The notes under the pieces: generated by a model
Database searches by the model: none
Told to the model about the DNA's origin: nothing
What the model saw: the letters and a program-made list of their open reading frames with translations, nothing else
Position numbers and translations under genes: made by a program
Assembly (NCBI GenBank): GCA_030695565.1
Contig: JAUYRZ010000078.1
Coordinates: forward strand, 1 to 64,000
Source: Archangium sp.
GTDB taxonomy: Bacteria; Myxococcota; Myxococcia; Myxococcales; Myxococcaceae
Direction of reading: 5' to 3'
Length of the DNA: 64,000 bases
Shown: positions 13,939-21,636 of the stretch, piece by piece
How positions within the stretch are numbered: position 1 is the first letter of the stretch
How the letters are laid out: every line of letters starts with the position of its first letter

Positions 13939-14438
13939 TTTTCGCAGTGCTGCTGACTTCCCCTCTCGCCCACGCGCAGTACGCGCCCCACTCGTTGGGC
14001 GCAGGGCCCCACCTCTCGGGCGTGATGGGGACCGGTCGGGTGATGGGTGGGATCTCGCTCGAGGGCTCGCAGTATCTGGAGAACGGTTTCGAGTTCTTCG
14101 TTCGCGTGCCGTTGCTGATCGCGGAGACACCGGTGGGGGCCGATACACCGAGCGGCGCCGGCCGGGTGTTCTCGACGGGAGGCAGCCTCGGGGTGCGGTA
14201 CCTCTTCGTGGAGGGCATGGTGAGACCGTGGGTGGCGCTGCAGTTGAGCGGCGTGGTGTTGGCCACGAAGCCCGAAGCGATCTGGTTTCTCGGCGCCGGC
14301 ACCACGATTGGGATCGACTGGGTGTTGTCGGAGTCATGGTCGATCGGTGCGCGGGGCATTTACGACGCGTTCGTGGATCTCAATGAACCGTGGCGACATC
14401 AGCTCGGAGGAACGCTGCTGGTCTCAGTCCTCTTTTGA
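13920..14438 (+). CDS. Small outer-membrane beta-barrel-like protein
   Basis: 172 residues with a cleavable signal peptide (STLIFAVLLTSPLAHA, cut before QYAPH). The mature part alternates aromatic/hydrophobic and small residues in strand-length units and ends in Phe (GGTLLVSVLF), the usual last residue of an outer-membrane barrel. The size would fit an eight-stranded barrel of the OmpA/OmpW type. The start is TTG 13920 or GTG 13923; both are served by GAGGAG at 13908-13913. Function unknown. It converges with the TPR lipoprotein gene on a long inverted repeat. Confidence 0.75.
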   Translation: MVRSTLIFAVLLTSPLAHAQYAPHSLGAGPHLSGVMGTGRVMGGISLEGSQYLENGFEFFVRVPLLIAETPVGADTPSGAGRVFSTGGSLGVRYLFVEGMVRPWVALQLSGVVLATKPEAIWFLGAGTTIGIDWVLSESWSIGARGIYDAFVDLNEPWRHQLGGTLLVSVLF

Positions 14439-14444
14439 CTCTGG

Positions 14445-14556
14445 TCTCCCTCTCCCTGCGAAGCGGGGAGAGGGTTGGGGTGAGGGGCGTTTCGGGCTCC
14501 AGAGTGGGCCCCTCACCCGGCCTGCGGCCGACCTCTCCCCGCTTCGCAGGGCGAGG
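14445..14556. repeat. Long compound inverted repeat between convergent genes
   Basis: CTCCCTCTCCCTGCGAAGCG begins the left element, which is itself a hairpin. The right element, ending near 14556, contains CCTCTCCCCGCTTCGCAGGG, the reverse complement of the left one. GGGTGAGGGGC is matched by GCCCCTCACC in the inner arms. The whole ~112-nt block can therefore fold as one long imperfect cruciform or as two smaller hairpins. It fills the space between two convergent genes and probably works as a bidirectional terminator. Confidence 0.75.
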
Positions 14557-14565
14557 TTTCTGGCG

Positions 14566-15504
14566 TCACTGCTGCTCGGGAATCGGATGAGGCATGTCGC
14601 TCATGGTCTCATCGACCTGAGGCACCTCTTCCGGCTCCTGCGTGACCTTCGCCACGCGCGCCGCGTTGATGCGCGCCTTCACGTACTTGGGCGAGAGATC
14701 CATCGCGTGCTGGTACGCCGCCTTCGCTTCATCACCGCGGCCGACCCGCTCGAGCGCGACGCCCAGATTGTTCTGCACGTACGCAACATGCGGCAACACC
14801 TCGGCGGCGTGTTCGAGCGAGATCACCGCCTGCGCGTTCTTGTTGGCGCGCAGGAGCGCAAAGCCGAGGTTGTTGAGGGCCCAGCCATGATTCGGCTCGA
14901 GCTCGACGGCCTTCTCGAAGCTGGCGATGGCCCCGGCCAGCTCGTTCATGGCGAGCTGCGCGATGCCGGTGACCTGAAAGGCCTCGACGCTGCCCGAGTC
15001 ACGGGTGCTCGCTTCACGCCCGGCGGTCACCGCACCGGAGTAGTCCTTCAGCTGAATCAGCGCGCGCGCCTGGGCAATCAGCGGCAGCGCGTCATCAGGC
15101 GAGATCGCCGCGACGCGGCCCCACGCTTCGGCGGCGAGCTCGGGGTGACCTGCACGGCGCGCGAGCTTCGCGACGGTGCTCAGCGTCTCCACGTCGGAGG
15201 GCGTGGTGAACAGCGCGCGCCGCGCTTCGAGCAGCGCCCCCTTCACGTCACCTTCCGAGCTCAGCTGAGTCGCGCGGCCGAGGTGATCGACGTTGGTCGC
15301 GTCGGTGGCGATGGCGAGCGAGTCGACCTCGACGGGGACGACGGCGATCGGAGCGCCGGCGTCTCGAACTTCGACGGCCCGCGCGACGGGCTGAGTGACG
15401 TGGATGACCTTCGAGGGAATGACGGAGCGGGGAGCGGGCTCCTGGCAGGCGGTGATGGAGAGAGCGGCGAGAGCAGCGGCGAGGATCTTCTTCGGCGACG
15501 ACAT
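14566..15504 (-). CDS. TPR-repeat lipoprotein
   Basis: 312 residues from ATG 15504, with AAAGGT 9 nt upstream. The lipoprotein signal MSSPKKILAAALAALSITAC has lipobox SITAC. After a ~70-residue linker the protein is a solenoid of about six tetratricopeptide repeats (for example AIASFEKAVELEPNHGWALN and LGVALERVGRGDEAKAAYQH). It is likely a membrane-anchored scaffold on the periplasmic side that binds other envelope proteins. It ends in an acidic, Pro-rich tail. It is preceded by 170 bp without a gene and is probably transcribed alone. Confidence 0.85.
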   Translation of the reverse strand: MSSPKKILAAALAALSITACQEPAPRSVIPSKVIHVTQPVARAVEVRDAGAPIAVVPVEVDSLAIATDATNVDHLGRATQLSSEGDVKGALLEARRALFTTPSDVETLSTVAKLARRAGHPELAAEAWGRVAAISPDDALPLIAQARALIQLKDYSGAVTAGREASTRDSGSVEAFQVTGIAQLAMNELAGAIASFEKAVELEPNHGWALNNLGFALLRANKNAQAVISLEHAAEVLPHVAYVQNNLGVALERVGRGDEAKAAYQHAMDLSPKYVKARINAARVAKVTQEPEEVPQVDETMSDMPHPIPEQQ

Positions 15505-15674
15505 GGCGGTTTGACCTTTCTGGGACAGTGTCCCTGCAGGCCTCCAAAGCGAGCGTCGTGCCAGCCGCCAACCTGCCGTGAACGGGCGCCTTTTGTCTCG
15601 ATGTGGGCCGCCAGCCGCGCGGTCGCAGGTGGCTGCGTGCGTCCCGAAGTCCTCGGAGTCCTCGGCGGCCTGGG

Positions 15675-16805
15675 TCAGTCGTAGTGACAGGCCTGCCCGC
15701 GGCATCTGCCCGAGCTGAAGCAGGCGTTGTCCGTCCCCTGGCAATCGCAGAGCCCCGCGGCGCAGACCTGGGTCGTCGGCGTCTGGGGCGAACAGCCGGC
15801 GCCGGGGCCGGGGAGATTGGCGCAGGCGCAGCGCCCCGTCGCACGACCACTCTCAGAGAAGGGGCTGCAAACTCCAGTGGGGCACACCAGACCGCATTGG
15901 CCGCAGTTGGCGGGGTCGTTGCCCAGGTTCAGGCAGACCGTGCCGCAACACTTCGAGGCCGGAGCCGAGGCGTTGCACGACCTGTGAAGGCAGTCGGGGT
16001 CGCCGCAGTCGATCAGCGCGTCGCCGTCGTTGTCGCTGCCATCGAAGCAGTTCTCGACGGGGGCGCAGGCCGCAGCGCAGCTCGGATCCTGGCAGTCGAC
16101 CAAGCCGTTGCAGTCGTTGTCGCGCAGGTCGTCGCAGATCGTCTCGCTGGGCTGGGTGACCCCTCCGTCGACCCTGCAGGTGCACGTGCTGCCCACGCAA
16201 CGCCTCCCGTTGGCGCCGCAGGTCTGACCCAGGCAGCTCGGCTGCGCGCAGTCGATGCGGTCGTCACAGTCGTTGTCGAGGCTGTCGGTGCACAGCTCGG
16301 GAGAGGGGAGCACCTCCCCGGTGCAGCTGCCGAAGCCTGCCCCGCCATCACTGTCGGCGACGCAGGTCTGCGCGCCCCGACGGCAGACGCCGGAGCAGGT
16401 GCCTCCATCGCACGCGCTCGCGGGCCCGGTGAAGCAGGCTTGCGTCACACCCGCGTCGCAGGTGCAGCCTTCGTCGACCTCACCATCGCAGTCGTTGTCC
16501 ATGCCGTCGCAGAGCTCTGACTTCGGCTCGCAGCTGATCATTCCGCCACCGCCGCCCCCCACTCCGCCGCCGGTCGATCCACCACCACCGCCGGTCGATC
16601 CACCACCGCCACCTCCCGCCCCGCCCGCGCTGGGGCCGCCGTCGAAGTCGCCAGCTCCCATCGCGCAGACGTCTTGAAGGCACCGGTAGCCGTCGATGCA
16701 GTCCTCATCAGATTGGCAGGCGAACACCCGGTTCTCGTAGCCGGTGGACTCACAGAGGCATGAGCAGAAGAGCAGCGCCAGCGGCACCCAGGAACGAACG
16801 ATCAC
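15675..16805 (-). CDS. MopE-like Cys-rich metal-binding surface lipoprotein
   Basis: 376 residues from GTG 16805, which overlaps the preceding stop (GTGA). The signal region (VPLALLFCSCLC) has Cys residues suitable for lipidation. A Cys-rich N-terminal motif is followed by a Gly/Ser linker (about residues 58-88). Then come four MopE-type repeats of the form C-D-x-x-DNDCDG-x-(V/I)-D, for example LCDGMDNDCDGEVDEGC and ICDDLRDNDCNGLVDC. The C-terminal third is again Cys-rich. This repeat family (PF11617) is named for a Methylococcus surface protein that binds copper and is associated with surface c-type cytochromes; similar Asp-rich loops can bind calcium. It is the last gene of the cytochrome-porin operon, so a metal or electron-acceptor role at the cell surface is plausible. 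Confidence 0.85.
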   Translation of the reverse strand: MIVRSWVPLALLFCSCLCESTGYENRVFACQSDEDCIDGYRCLQDVCAMGAGDFDGGPSAGGAGGGGGGSTGGGGGSTGGGVGGGGGGMISCEPKSELCDGMDNDCDGEVDEGCTCDAGVTQACFTGPASACDGGTCSGVCRRGAQTCVADSDGGAGFGSCTGEVLPSPELCTDSLDNDCDDRIDCAQPSCLGQTCGANGRRCVGSTCTCRVDGGVTQPSETICDDLRDNDCNGLVDCQDPSCAAACAPVENCFDGSDNDGDALIDCGDPDCLHRSCNASAPASKCCGTVCLNLGNDPANCGQCGLVCPTGVCSPFSESGRATGRCACANLPGPGAGCSPQTPTTQVCAAGLCDCQGTDNACFSSGRCRGQACHYD

Positions 16806-17212
16806 CTGTGACCTCTGGCGCGCCTGGGCAGCGTCAGGCTGAGAATAAGGAGCGACCAGAGCGCCTGCCCCGGTGCGGTGCTGCAGCCATATTGCGGCAG
16901 CGGCGGCCCTGCGGTGGTCGACGCCTGGTTGGGGTCGCCTCCGTCGCGCAGCTCATCGCGATCGTTCGCCCCGTCGCCATCGCTGTCGACGCCCTGCAGG
17001 TTCTCCAGCGCCGTCGTGAGCGTCGCTTCGTCGGAGGCCATGAGCCCCCGCTCCCGCAAAGCGGCACCGAACGGCGTGGTCACCGTGCCCCGCATCGGCG
17101 CGCCCCGATGGCACACCGTGCAGTCGGGTGAGGGGCCGCTCGACCAGGCGGCGACGACCGCGGGGAAGTTCGGGGTGGCGAGGATCGTTGCCGTGAGCAC
17201 GGAGAGAATCAT
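16802..17212 (-). CDS. Monohaem c-type protein with MYXO-CTERM-like tail
   Basis: 136 residues. The N-terminal hydrophobic segment serves as a signal peptide. CTVCH at residues 31-35 is a covalent haem attachment site (CxxCH). Residues ~75-88 carry a thrombospondin-3-like calcium loop (DSDGDGANDRDEL). The C-terminus has a lone Cys followed by a hydrophobic helix and an Arg cluster (GCSTAPGQALWSLLILSLTL, then PRRAR). That is the layout of the MYXO-CTERM sorting signal used by myxobacteria to anchor proteins at the surface. I read it as a small surface-exposed cytochrome. Its ATG overlaps the stop of the porin gene (ATGA) and its own stop overlaps the next start. Confidence 0.8.
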   Translation of the reverse strand: MILSVLTATILATPNFPAVVAAWSSGPSPDCTVCHRGAPMRGTVTTPFGAALRERGLMASDEATLTTALENLQGVDSDGDGANDRDELRDGGDPNQASTTAGPPLPQYGCSTAPGQALWSLLILSLTLPRRARGHR

Positions 17213-18375
17213 AGGTAGAAGTGGAGCTGCCCCAGCAACGAGTAGTGGAGCGCGCCATCGGGTTCACGGCGCGTGATGAAGTCGACGCGCACGTCGGCGT
17301 GGGGCGCGAAGAACCACCACGCTCCCGCCCAACCGCCCACGCCCACCCCCGAGCTCACCTGCCGAAACGAAGGAACGGACACCTCGCCGAGCGCGACCAG
17401 GTGGAGGCCCTGCGTCAGCTCGAGATCGGCATGGAGCAACCCGACACCGCCGAGGTCGCCGCCCAGGCCCGAGCGCGACACGTGCGTGACGTCGGCCTCG
17501 AGCGAGAGCACCAGCGGGCGCCAGGGCGCGAGCCGCCCGAAGATGCCGTGCGCGTGACGGAAGACCGCTCGTTCGGGATCCTGCAGATCTCGCTGGGCGT
17601 GGGTCACCAGGCTCGACACCCCGAACGTGGCCCAGGTGTTGGGGGTGAGCTCGAGGAACCCCGAGTAGCCGCGCTCTCGGTACTCCAGGGGAGAGAGCTG
17701 GAGATTTCCCACCACGCCCATCAGCTCGCCGCGCACCCGTTCGCCCGAGTACGCGAGGGACACCCCGTGCTGCTGCGAGGTGTTGGTGTCGGTGCGGGTC
17801 GACGCGCGCGCCCAGGCCGTGTGCTCGGGCAGCCGCACCCCGAAAGGAAGAGGCATGCGCCCCAGCCGCAGCATGAACGACTGGTCTTCATCGGGCGCGT
17901 AGCCCACCCAGTGGTGGCGCGAGATGAGCTGCACCCGGTCGCCCACGAGCTTCGCCGGCGTGGTGGCGGCGCTGCCCAACCCGAGGCTGCCGCTGAAGGT
18001 CAACTTGCCGCTCTTCACGGCAGCCACCACGTCGGCTTGCATCGGAAACGCGCGGGGCTTCGTGAGGCTGGACCCGCCGAGCACCGCCACCCGCACGTCG
18101 CCGCCGAGCAAGACCTCCTCGGGCAGCTCGAAGAGTCCGAAGAGAAAGCCCGCCACCTTGCCGGGCTCGTCGGCGGCGACGCCGTACCGCGTGCGCAGGA
18201 TCAGCTCGCCCTGGGCCCGCCCGTAGGCGGTCAGCACGGAGCCACCCGAGGGGTCGACGTGGCATTGCGCGCAGGAGGTGTAGTCGTGGCGAAGCATGAA
18301 GCCGTACGCCTGGGCGGTGCCGCTCGAGGTGATCGCAAGCGCGCACAGGGCTGCGCTGAGACTCGAAGCCTTCAT
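17209..18375 (-). CDS. Outer-membrane porin with N-terminal haem (Cyc2-like layout)
   Basis: 388 residues from ATG 18375 (ATGA overlap with the upstream stop). A signal peptide (cut after TAQA) is followed almost at once by one haem site, CAQCH, at residues 35-39 in the context DYTSCAQCHVDPSGGS. The remaining ~330 residues alternate in amphipathic strands with aromatic girdles (for example HHWVGYAPDEDQSFMLRLGR) and end LLGQLHFYL, as outer-membrane barrels do. A single CxxCH fused to the start of a porin is the layout of Cyc2 iron oxidases, but the exact Cyc2 haem context is not conserved here. It probably sits in the outer membrane with the haem in or near the pore, passing electrons across it. 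Substrate unknown. Confidence 0.75.
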   Translation of the reverse strand: MKASSLSAALCALAITSSGTAQAYGFMLRHDYTSCAQCHVDPSGGSVLTAYGRAQGELILRTRYGVAADEPGKVAGFLFGLFELPEEVLLGGDVRVAVLGGSSLTKPRAFPMQADVVAAVKSGKLTFSGSLGLGSAATTPAKLVGDRVQLISRHHWVGYAPDEDQSFMLRLGRMPLPFGVRLPEHTAWARASTRTDTNTSQQHGVSLAYSGERVRGELMGVVGNLQLSPLEYRERGYSGFLELTPNTWATFGVSSLVTHAQRDLQDPERAVFRHAHGIFGRLAPWRPLVLSLEADVTHVSRSGLGGDLGGVGLLHADLELTQGLHLVALGEVSVPSFRQVSSGVGVGGWAGAWWFFAPHADVRVDFITRREPDGALHYSLLGQLHFYL

Positions 18376-19271
18376 GGCGCGACGATCCGCCCCGGGGCGC
18401 CGTTCGCCCCCGCCTGGGTGTGGCACGAGTTGCAGTCGCCCGAGGTCTGCGTCGCGCCCATGTGGCGAACGCGGCCCTGGTATTCCACCCGCGCGCGGTA
18501 GGGCTTGATCAGCAGCGGCGAGCTGAAGAGATAGAAGTTCCCCGCCGCGTTCACCGGCAGCCGGAACTCGGCGCCGTCGGCCCCGGTGAGGACCACCGTG
18601 CCGTTGCCCGGCAGGCCGTTGCAGAGGTCAGGCTCGTGGGCCGTCGGGAAGACGGTGCCGGCGACGCCCTCGGGTGCGTCTTCTTTGCCTTCGTCGAGGT
18701 TCCTGGGCCGGTGGCAGGTGATGCAGGCCCGGCCCGGGTTCATCAGGGGTGACTTCAGATTTCCAGACGTCCACGAGACCTGGCTGGTGCAGGTGGGGGC
18801 CGCGGCGAAGGGGTCGGGGCCCGCGTCGACCACCCCTGCGTCAGACGACTGTGCGCAGTCGAGGCCGCCGGGCAGCCCGGCCTGAAGCCAGCGCTCGACG
18901 AGGTCCCGCTCTGCCGCCGGCAGCAGCCCCGACGGAGGCATGGGGCGCGCGGCGTCGTGCATTCGCAGCGAGACGACGGCGGCGACCGAGCTCGAAGGGG
19001 CCGACGGGGCCGGGCGGCTGAAGTCGTCCCGGCTCACCAGCGGCATCGGCGCAGACGGGCGGGTGCCGTGGCAGCCCAGGCACCTCGCCGCCAACACCTG
19101 TTCGACGTCACAGGGAACGCCGCTGGGTGCGGGAAGGCCCGAGTCGGTCGAGGTGTTCGGGGCCTCCGCTTCACGGCCCGCGTCCTCCCCGGCGGCGTCA
19201 GGCAGGTAGCACCCGGCGAGCGCCAGCGCGATCAACCCTGCCCTGCACACGGTGGCGTTCCCCGGGCTCAC
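18372..19271 (-). CDS. Triheme c-type cytochrome lipoprotein
   Basis: 299 residues from GTG 19271 (GTGA overlap with the yceI stop). Lipobox ALAGC places lipid on Cys21. Three CxxCH sites are visible: CLGCH at 64-68, CITCH at 183-187 and CNSCH at 280-284. The first ~110 residues resemble the planctomycete-type cytochrome domain (RCLGCHG, then MPPSGLLPAAERDLVERWLQ). Between haems 2 and 3 is a beta-rich segment. Covalent haem attachment implies export and the cytochrome c maturation machinery. In this operon it is the natural periplasmic or lipid-anchored electron partner of the haem-porin. Confidence 0.85.
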   Translation of the reverse strand: MSPGNATVCRAGLIALALAGCYLPDAAGEDAGREAEAPNTSTDSGLPAPSGVPCDVEQVLAARCLGCHGTRPSAPMPLVSRDDFSRPAPSAPSSSVAAVVSLRMHDAARPMPPSGLLPAAERDLVERWLQAGLPGGLDCAQSSDAGVVDAGPDPFAAAPTCTSQVSWTSGNLKSPLMNPGRACITCHRPRNLDEGKEDAPEGVAGTVFPTAHEPDLCNGLPGNGTVVLTGADGAEFRLPVNAAGNFYLFSSPLLIKPYRARVEYQGRVRHMGATQTSGDCNSCHTQAGANGAPGRIVAP

Positions 19272-19783
19272 GGCTTCACCACGAACGCGGCCGTGACCTT
19301 CACCTCGGGCTTGACCGTCACGCCCAGGTAGCTCGGCACGTCGATGTTGTGCGACTTGATGTTGATGTCGAAGTGGCCCTTCACCTCGAGGCCGTCACCT
19401 GCCTTCACCACGTCGTAGGTCACCGCGACTTCCTTCGAGACGCCGTGCACCGAGAAGAGGGCGGTGCCGGTCTGGCCGGGGCCTTCCTTGAGCATCGAGC
19501 GCGCGACCTTCAGCTCGGCCGTGGGGAAGGTGCCGGTCTGGAGGTACTTTTCTTTCATGTGCTGGTTGCGCAGGCCGATGCCGGTGTCGACCGAGTCGAG
19601 CGCCACCTTGATCACCACGACGTCGCCCTCGTTCTTCACCTCGAGGGTCTTGGTCTCGCCTCTGATCTTCAGCCCCGCCGGGCCCGTGGCCAGGAAGCTG
19701 ACGTCGTTGACCTTGACGACGCCGAGATCCGCCAGCGAGAGGGTCGAGAGGCACAGCGTGAGGGCGATGAGGAGTCGAGTCAT
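19268..19783 (-). CDS. YceI-family periplasmic protein
   Basis: 171 residues with a short signal peptide (LLIALTLCLSTLSLA). The YceI lipocalin-like barrel follows, with the characteristic GIGLRNQHMKEKYLQTGTFP segment (family 'D.R..hl....Fd...yP'), the central SVHGVSKEVAVTYDV and the closing IDVPSYLGVTVKPEVKV. YceI proteins bind long polyisoprenoid molecules in a hydrophobic pocket, and some are tied to electron-transfer genes. A TGGAG lies about 7 nt before the ATG. It is the first gene of the cytochrome-porin operon and may bind a quinone or other isoprenoid electron carrier; that is inference. Confidence 0.9.
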   Translation of the reverse strand: MTRLLIALTLCLSTLSLADLGVVKVNDVSFLATGPAGLKIRGETKTLEVKNEGDVVVIKVALDSVDTGIGLRNQHMKEKYLQTGTFPTAELKVARSMLKEGPGQTGTALFSVHGVSKEVAVTYDVVKAGDGLEVKGHFDINIKSHNIDVPSYLGVTVKPEVKVTAAFVVKP

Positions 19784-19903
19784 GTGAAGCTCCAGTGCGG
19801 TAAGGGGGCAAGGTGGCCCGGTTGTCGTGGGTACAGTCCCCCCACGAAAAAAACGCAGGCGGGCGGATCGCCTTTTCTTTTCTCGACGAAGGAGAATCGT
19901 TCA

Positions 19904-20962
19904 GTGCAGCTGGTGTCGCTGGTGCTGGTCTTGAGCCTGTCCGATGGAACGGCCGCGGGGCGGTCGTCGATGCTCAACGCACTCTCGTCGTCGCTCGACC
20001 CCAGGCTGGTGTCGATCAAGCCGCGGGTGCTCGGCGCGGCGAAGCCCGAGACGCTCGATCGGCTCTCCGAGCGGCACCCCGTGGCCCAGGTCGAGTGGTT
20101 GTCACCCGTGCGCGCCGAGCTTCGCGTCGCGCTCCGCCCCCGGGAATGGACGAGCCGCACCCTCACGTTCTCGAAGAAGGATCCCGTCTCGGAGCGGGCG
20201 AAGTCCATCGCGTACGCGGTGGCGGCGATGATGCCGCAGTGGCGCCCCGAGCAGCCGTCGCCCCCCCAGCCGCTCGAGGTCGTCCCGCTCTCTCCGCGCG
20301 ACTTCGAGCCCTCGTTCGAACCCGACGCAGGCGCACCGTCGCCGGAAGAAGGAGCCCTCGCGCTCGAAGCCGGAGCGCCTCTGCCAGACGCAGGCGAACC
20401 AGAGGTTCAGCCCGAAGTGGATGCGGGGCCCGAGCCCGAGCCCGAGCCTGCGCCGGTCGCCGCGGCGGTCGAGGACCCGCCTGGCCCCATCTCGCCGCGG
20501 GGCCTGGTGGCGCTGTCTGCGGTCGGCACGGTGGTGGCGCCCCTCGTTGGAGCGGGCGTCGACGTGGCGTTGTGCCGGCTGAGCTGGTGCTTCGGCGTCG
20601 CGGGGGCGTTCGGCGCGGGCGAGCTGATCGAGGCGCAAGCCTCCCGCGTGGAGGTGCGCGCGCTGGCCACCGTCGGTCTGCGCAGCGCACCGTGGTGGCA
20701 AGGCCGCCTTGGGGTGGCCGCCCGGGTCGGCGGAGGCGCCGTGTTTCACCTCGTCACCCGGCAGGGCGAGCAGCTTTCGCGCTGGGTCGGCGCGGGCCTG
20801 GCCGAGCTCGGCCCGCTGCTCCGGTTCGGCTGGTTCGAGCTGGCCTTGACCGGGGGCGCCCACGTTTCGGGCCGCACCGGCATCTGGGTGGGTGAAGCGC
20901 AAGCCACTGAACTTCCAACGCTGACGGGCTTTGCCCGGGTGGAAGTGGCGTTGACGTGGTGA
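19904..20962 (+). CDS. Hypothetical secreted/envelope protein, beta-rich C-terminus
   Basis: 352 residues from GTG 19904, with AAGGAG 9 nt upstream. The start codon is followed by a signal-like hydrophobic segment (QLVSLVLVLSLSDGTAAG). The middle (about residues 125-190) is a low-complexity Pro/Glu/Ala/Asp linker containing DAG motifs. The C-terminal ~150 residues contain a hydrophobic stretch (RGLVALSAVGTVVAPLVGAG) and then strand-like segments ending in GFARVEVALTW, suggesting a small barrel or membrane-associated fold. I do not recognise a family. It is transcribed divergently from the yceI operon. Confidence 0.7.
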   Translation: MQLVSLVLVLSLSDGTAAGRSSMLNALSSSLDPRLVSIKPRVLGAAKPETLDRLSERHPVAQVEWLSPVRAELRVALRPREWTSRTLTFSKKDPVSERAKSIAYAVAAMMPQWRPEQPSPPQPLEVVPLSPRDFEPSFEPDAGAPSPEEGALALEAGAPLPDAGEPEVQPEVDAGPEPEPEPAPVAAAVEDPPGPISPRGLVALSAVGTVVAPLVGAGVDVALCRLSWCFGVAGAFGAGELIEAQASRVEVRALATVGLRSAPWWQGRLGVAARVGGGAVFHLVTRQGEQLSRWVGAGLAELGPLLRFGWFELALTGGAHVSGRTGIWVGEAQATELPTLTGFARVEVALTW

Positions 20963-21003
20963 GGCCCGCCTGCCCCGAAGGGGTCTGAGGTACAGAAAGA
21001 GGC

Positions 21004-21636
21004 ATGGCATTTGGAAGGCCACTTCTCTCCGTCGTTCCGCCCAGCGAGCCGCTGGACGACGCGGCCCTCATCGCGCGGGTCAAGGCGGGGGAGAGTTCGA
21101 TGGCCAACGCGCTGGTGCGCCGGGCCGGCCCCCGAGCCAAGGCGCAGGTGCGGCGCCTGCTGCGGCAACGAACGCCAGACGACGATGACCTGCTGCAGTC
21201 GGTGTTGATCGAGCTGGTGACGACCATCGACTCGTACCGTGGCGACTGCAGCCTCAATACGTGGATCGACCGCATCACCGCCCACGTCGTCTTCAAGCGC
21301 CTGCGCCGGCAGAAGCTCGAGAAGCGGCTCTTCGAAGGCCTCGATGACTCGACGGGCGAGGTGGCCTCCGATGCCTCGGCTGAGCGGGCCGCCCTGACGA
21401 GGAGCGTGCTCGCGAGGGTTCGAGCTCGGGTCGCCCACCTCGATCAGGGGAACGTGACGGCCTGGCTGATGATCGACGTGTATGGCTTGACGATCGAAGA
21501 GCTGGCCAGCGCGCTGGAGCTCTCGGTGGCGGCTGCGCAGAGCCGCGCGTCACGCGCCCGCCGCGAGGTGAGGGAGTGTCTGCGCGGCGACGAAGAGCTC
21601 GAGGATGTGCTCTCTTCCTGGGAGGCAGCGTCATGA
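21004..21636 (+). CDS. ECF-type RNA polymerase sigma factor
   Basis: 210 residues. Region 2 (DDDDLLQSVLIELVTTIDSY ... SLNTWIDRITAHVVFKRLRR) and region 4 (LTIEELASALELSVAAAQSR, a helix-turn-helix) are both present, separated by a short linker, as in ECF sigma70 factors. It directs RNA polymerase to alternative promoters. TACAGA sits 7 nt before the ATG as a possible -10 element. The next gene, a FecR-type membrane protein, overlaps by 4 nt and is the likely anti-sigma or signal-transducing partner. The signal sensed is unknown. Confidence 0.9.
   Translation: MAFGRPLLSVVPPSEPLDDAALIARVKAGESSMANALVRRAGPRAKAQVRRLLRQRTPDDDDLLQSVLIELVTTIDSYRGDCSLNTWIDRITAHVVFKRLRRQKLEKRLFEGLDDSTGEVASDASAERAALTRSVLARVRARVAHLDQGNVTAWLMIDVYGLTIEELASALELSVAAAQSRASRARREVRECLRGDEELEDVLSSWEAAS

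Noticed and set aside
16802-19783. Classical Mtr/Omb-type decahaem conduit
   Set aside because: The cytochromes here have one to three haems each and the porin carries its own haem. A multihaem porin-cytochrome complex of the Shewanella or Geobacter type would need far more CxxCH sites.
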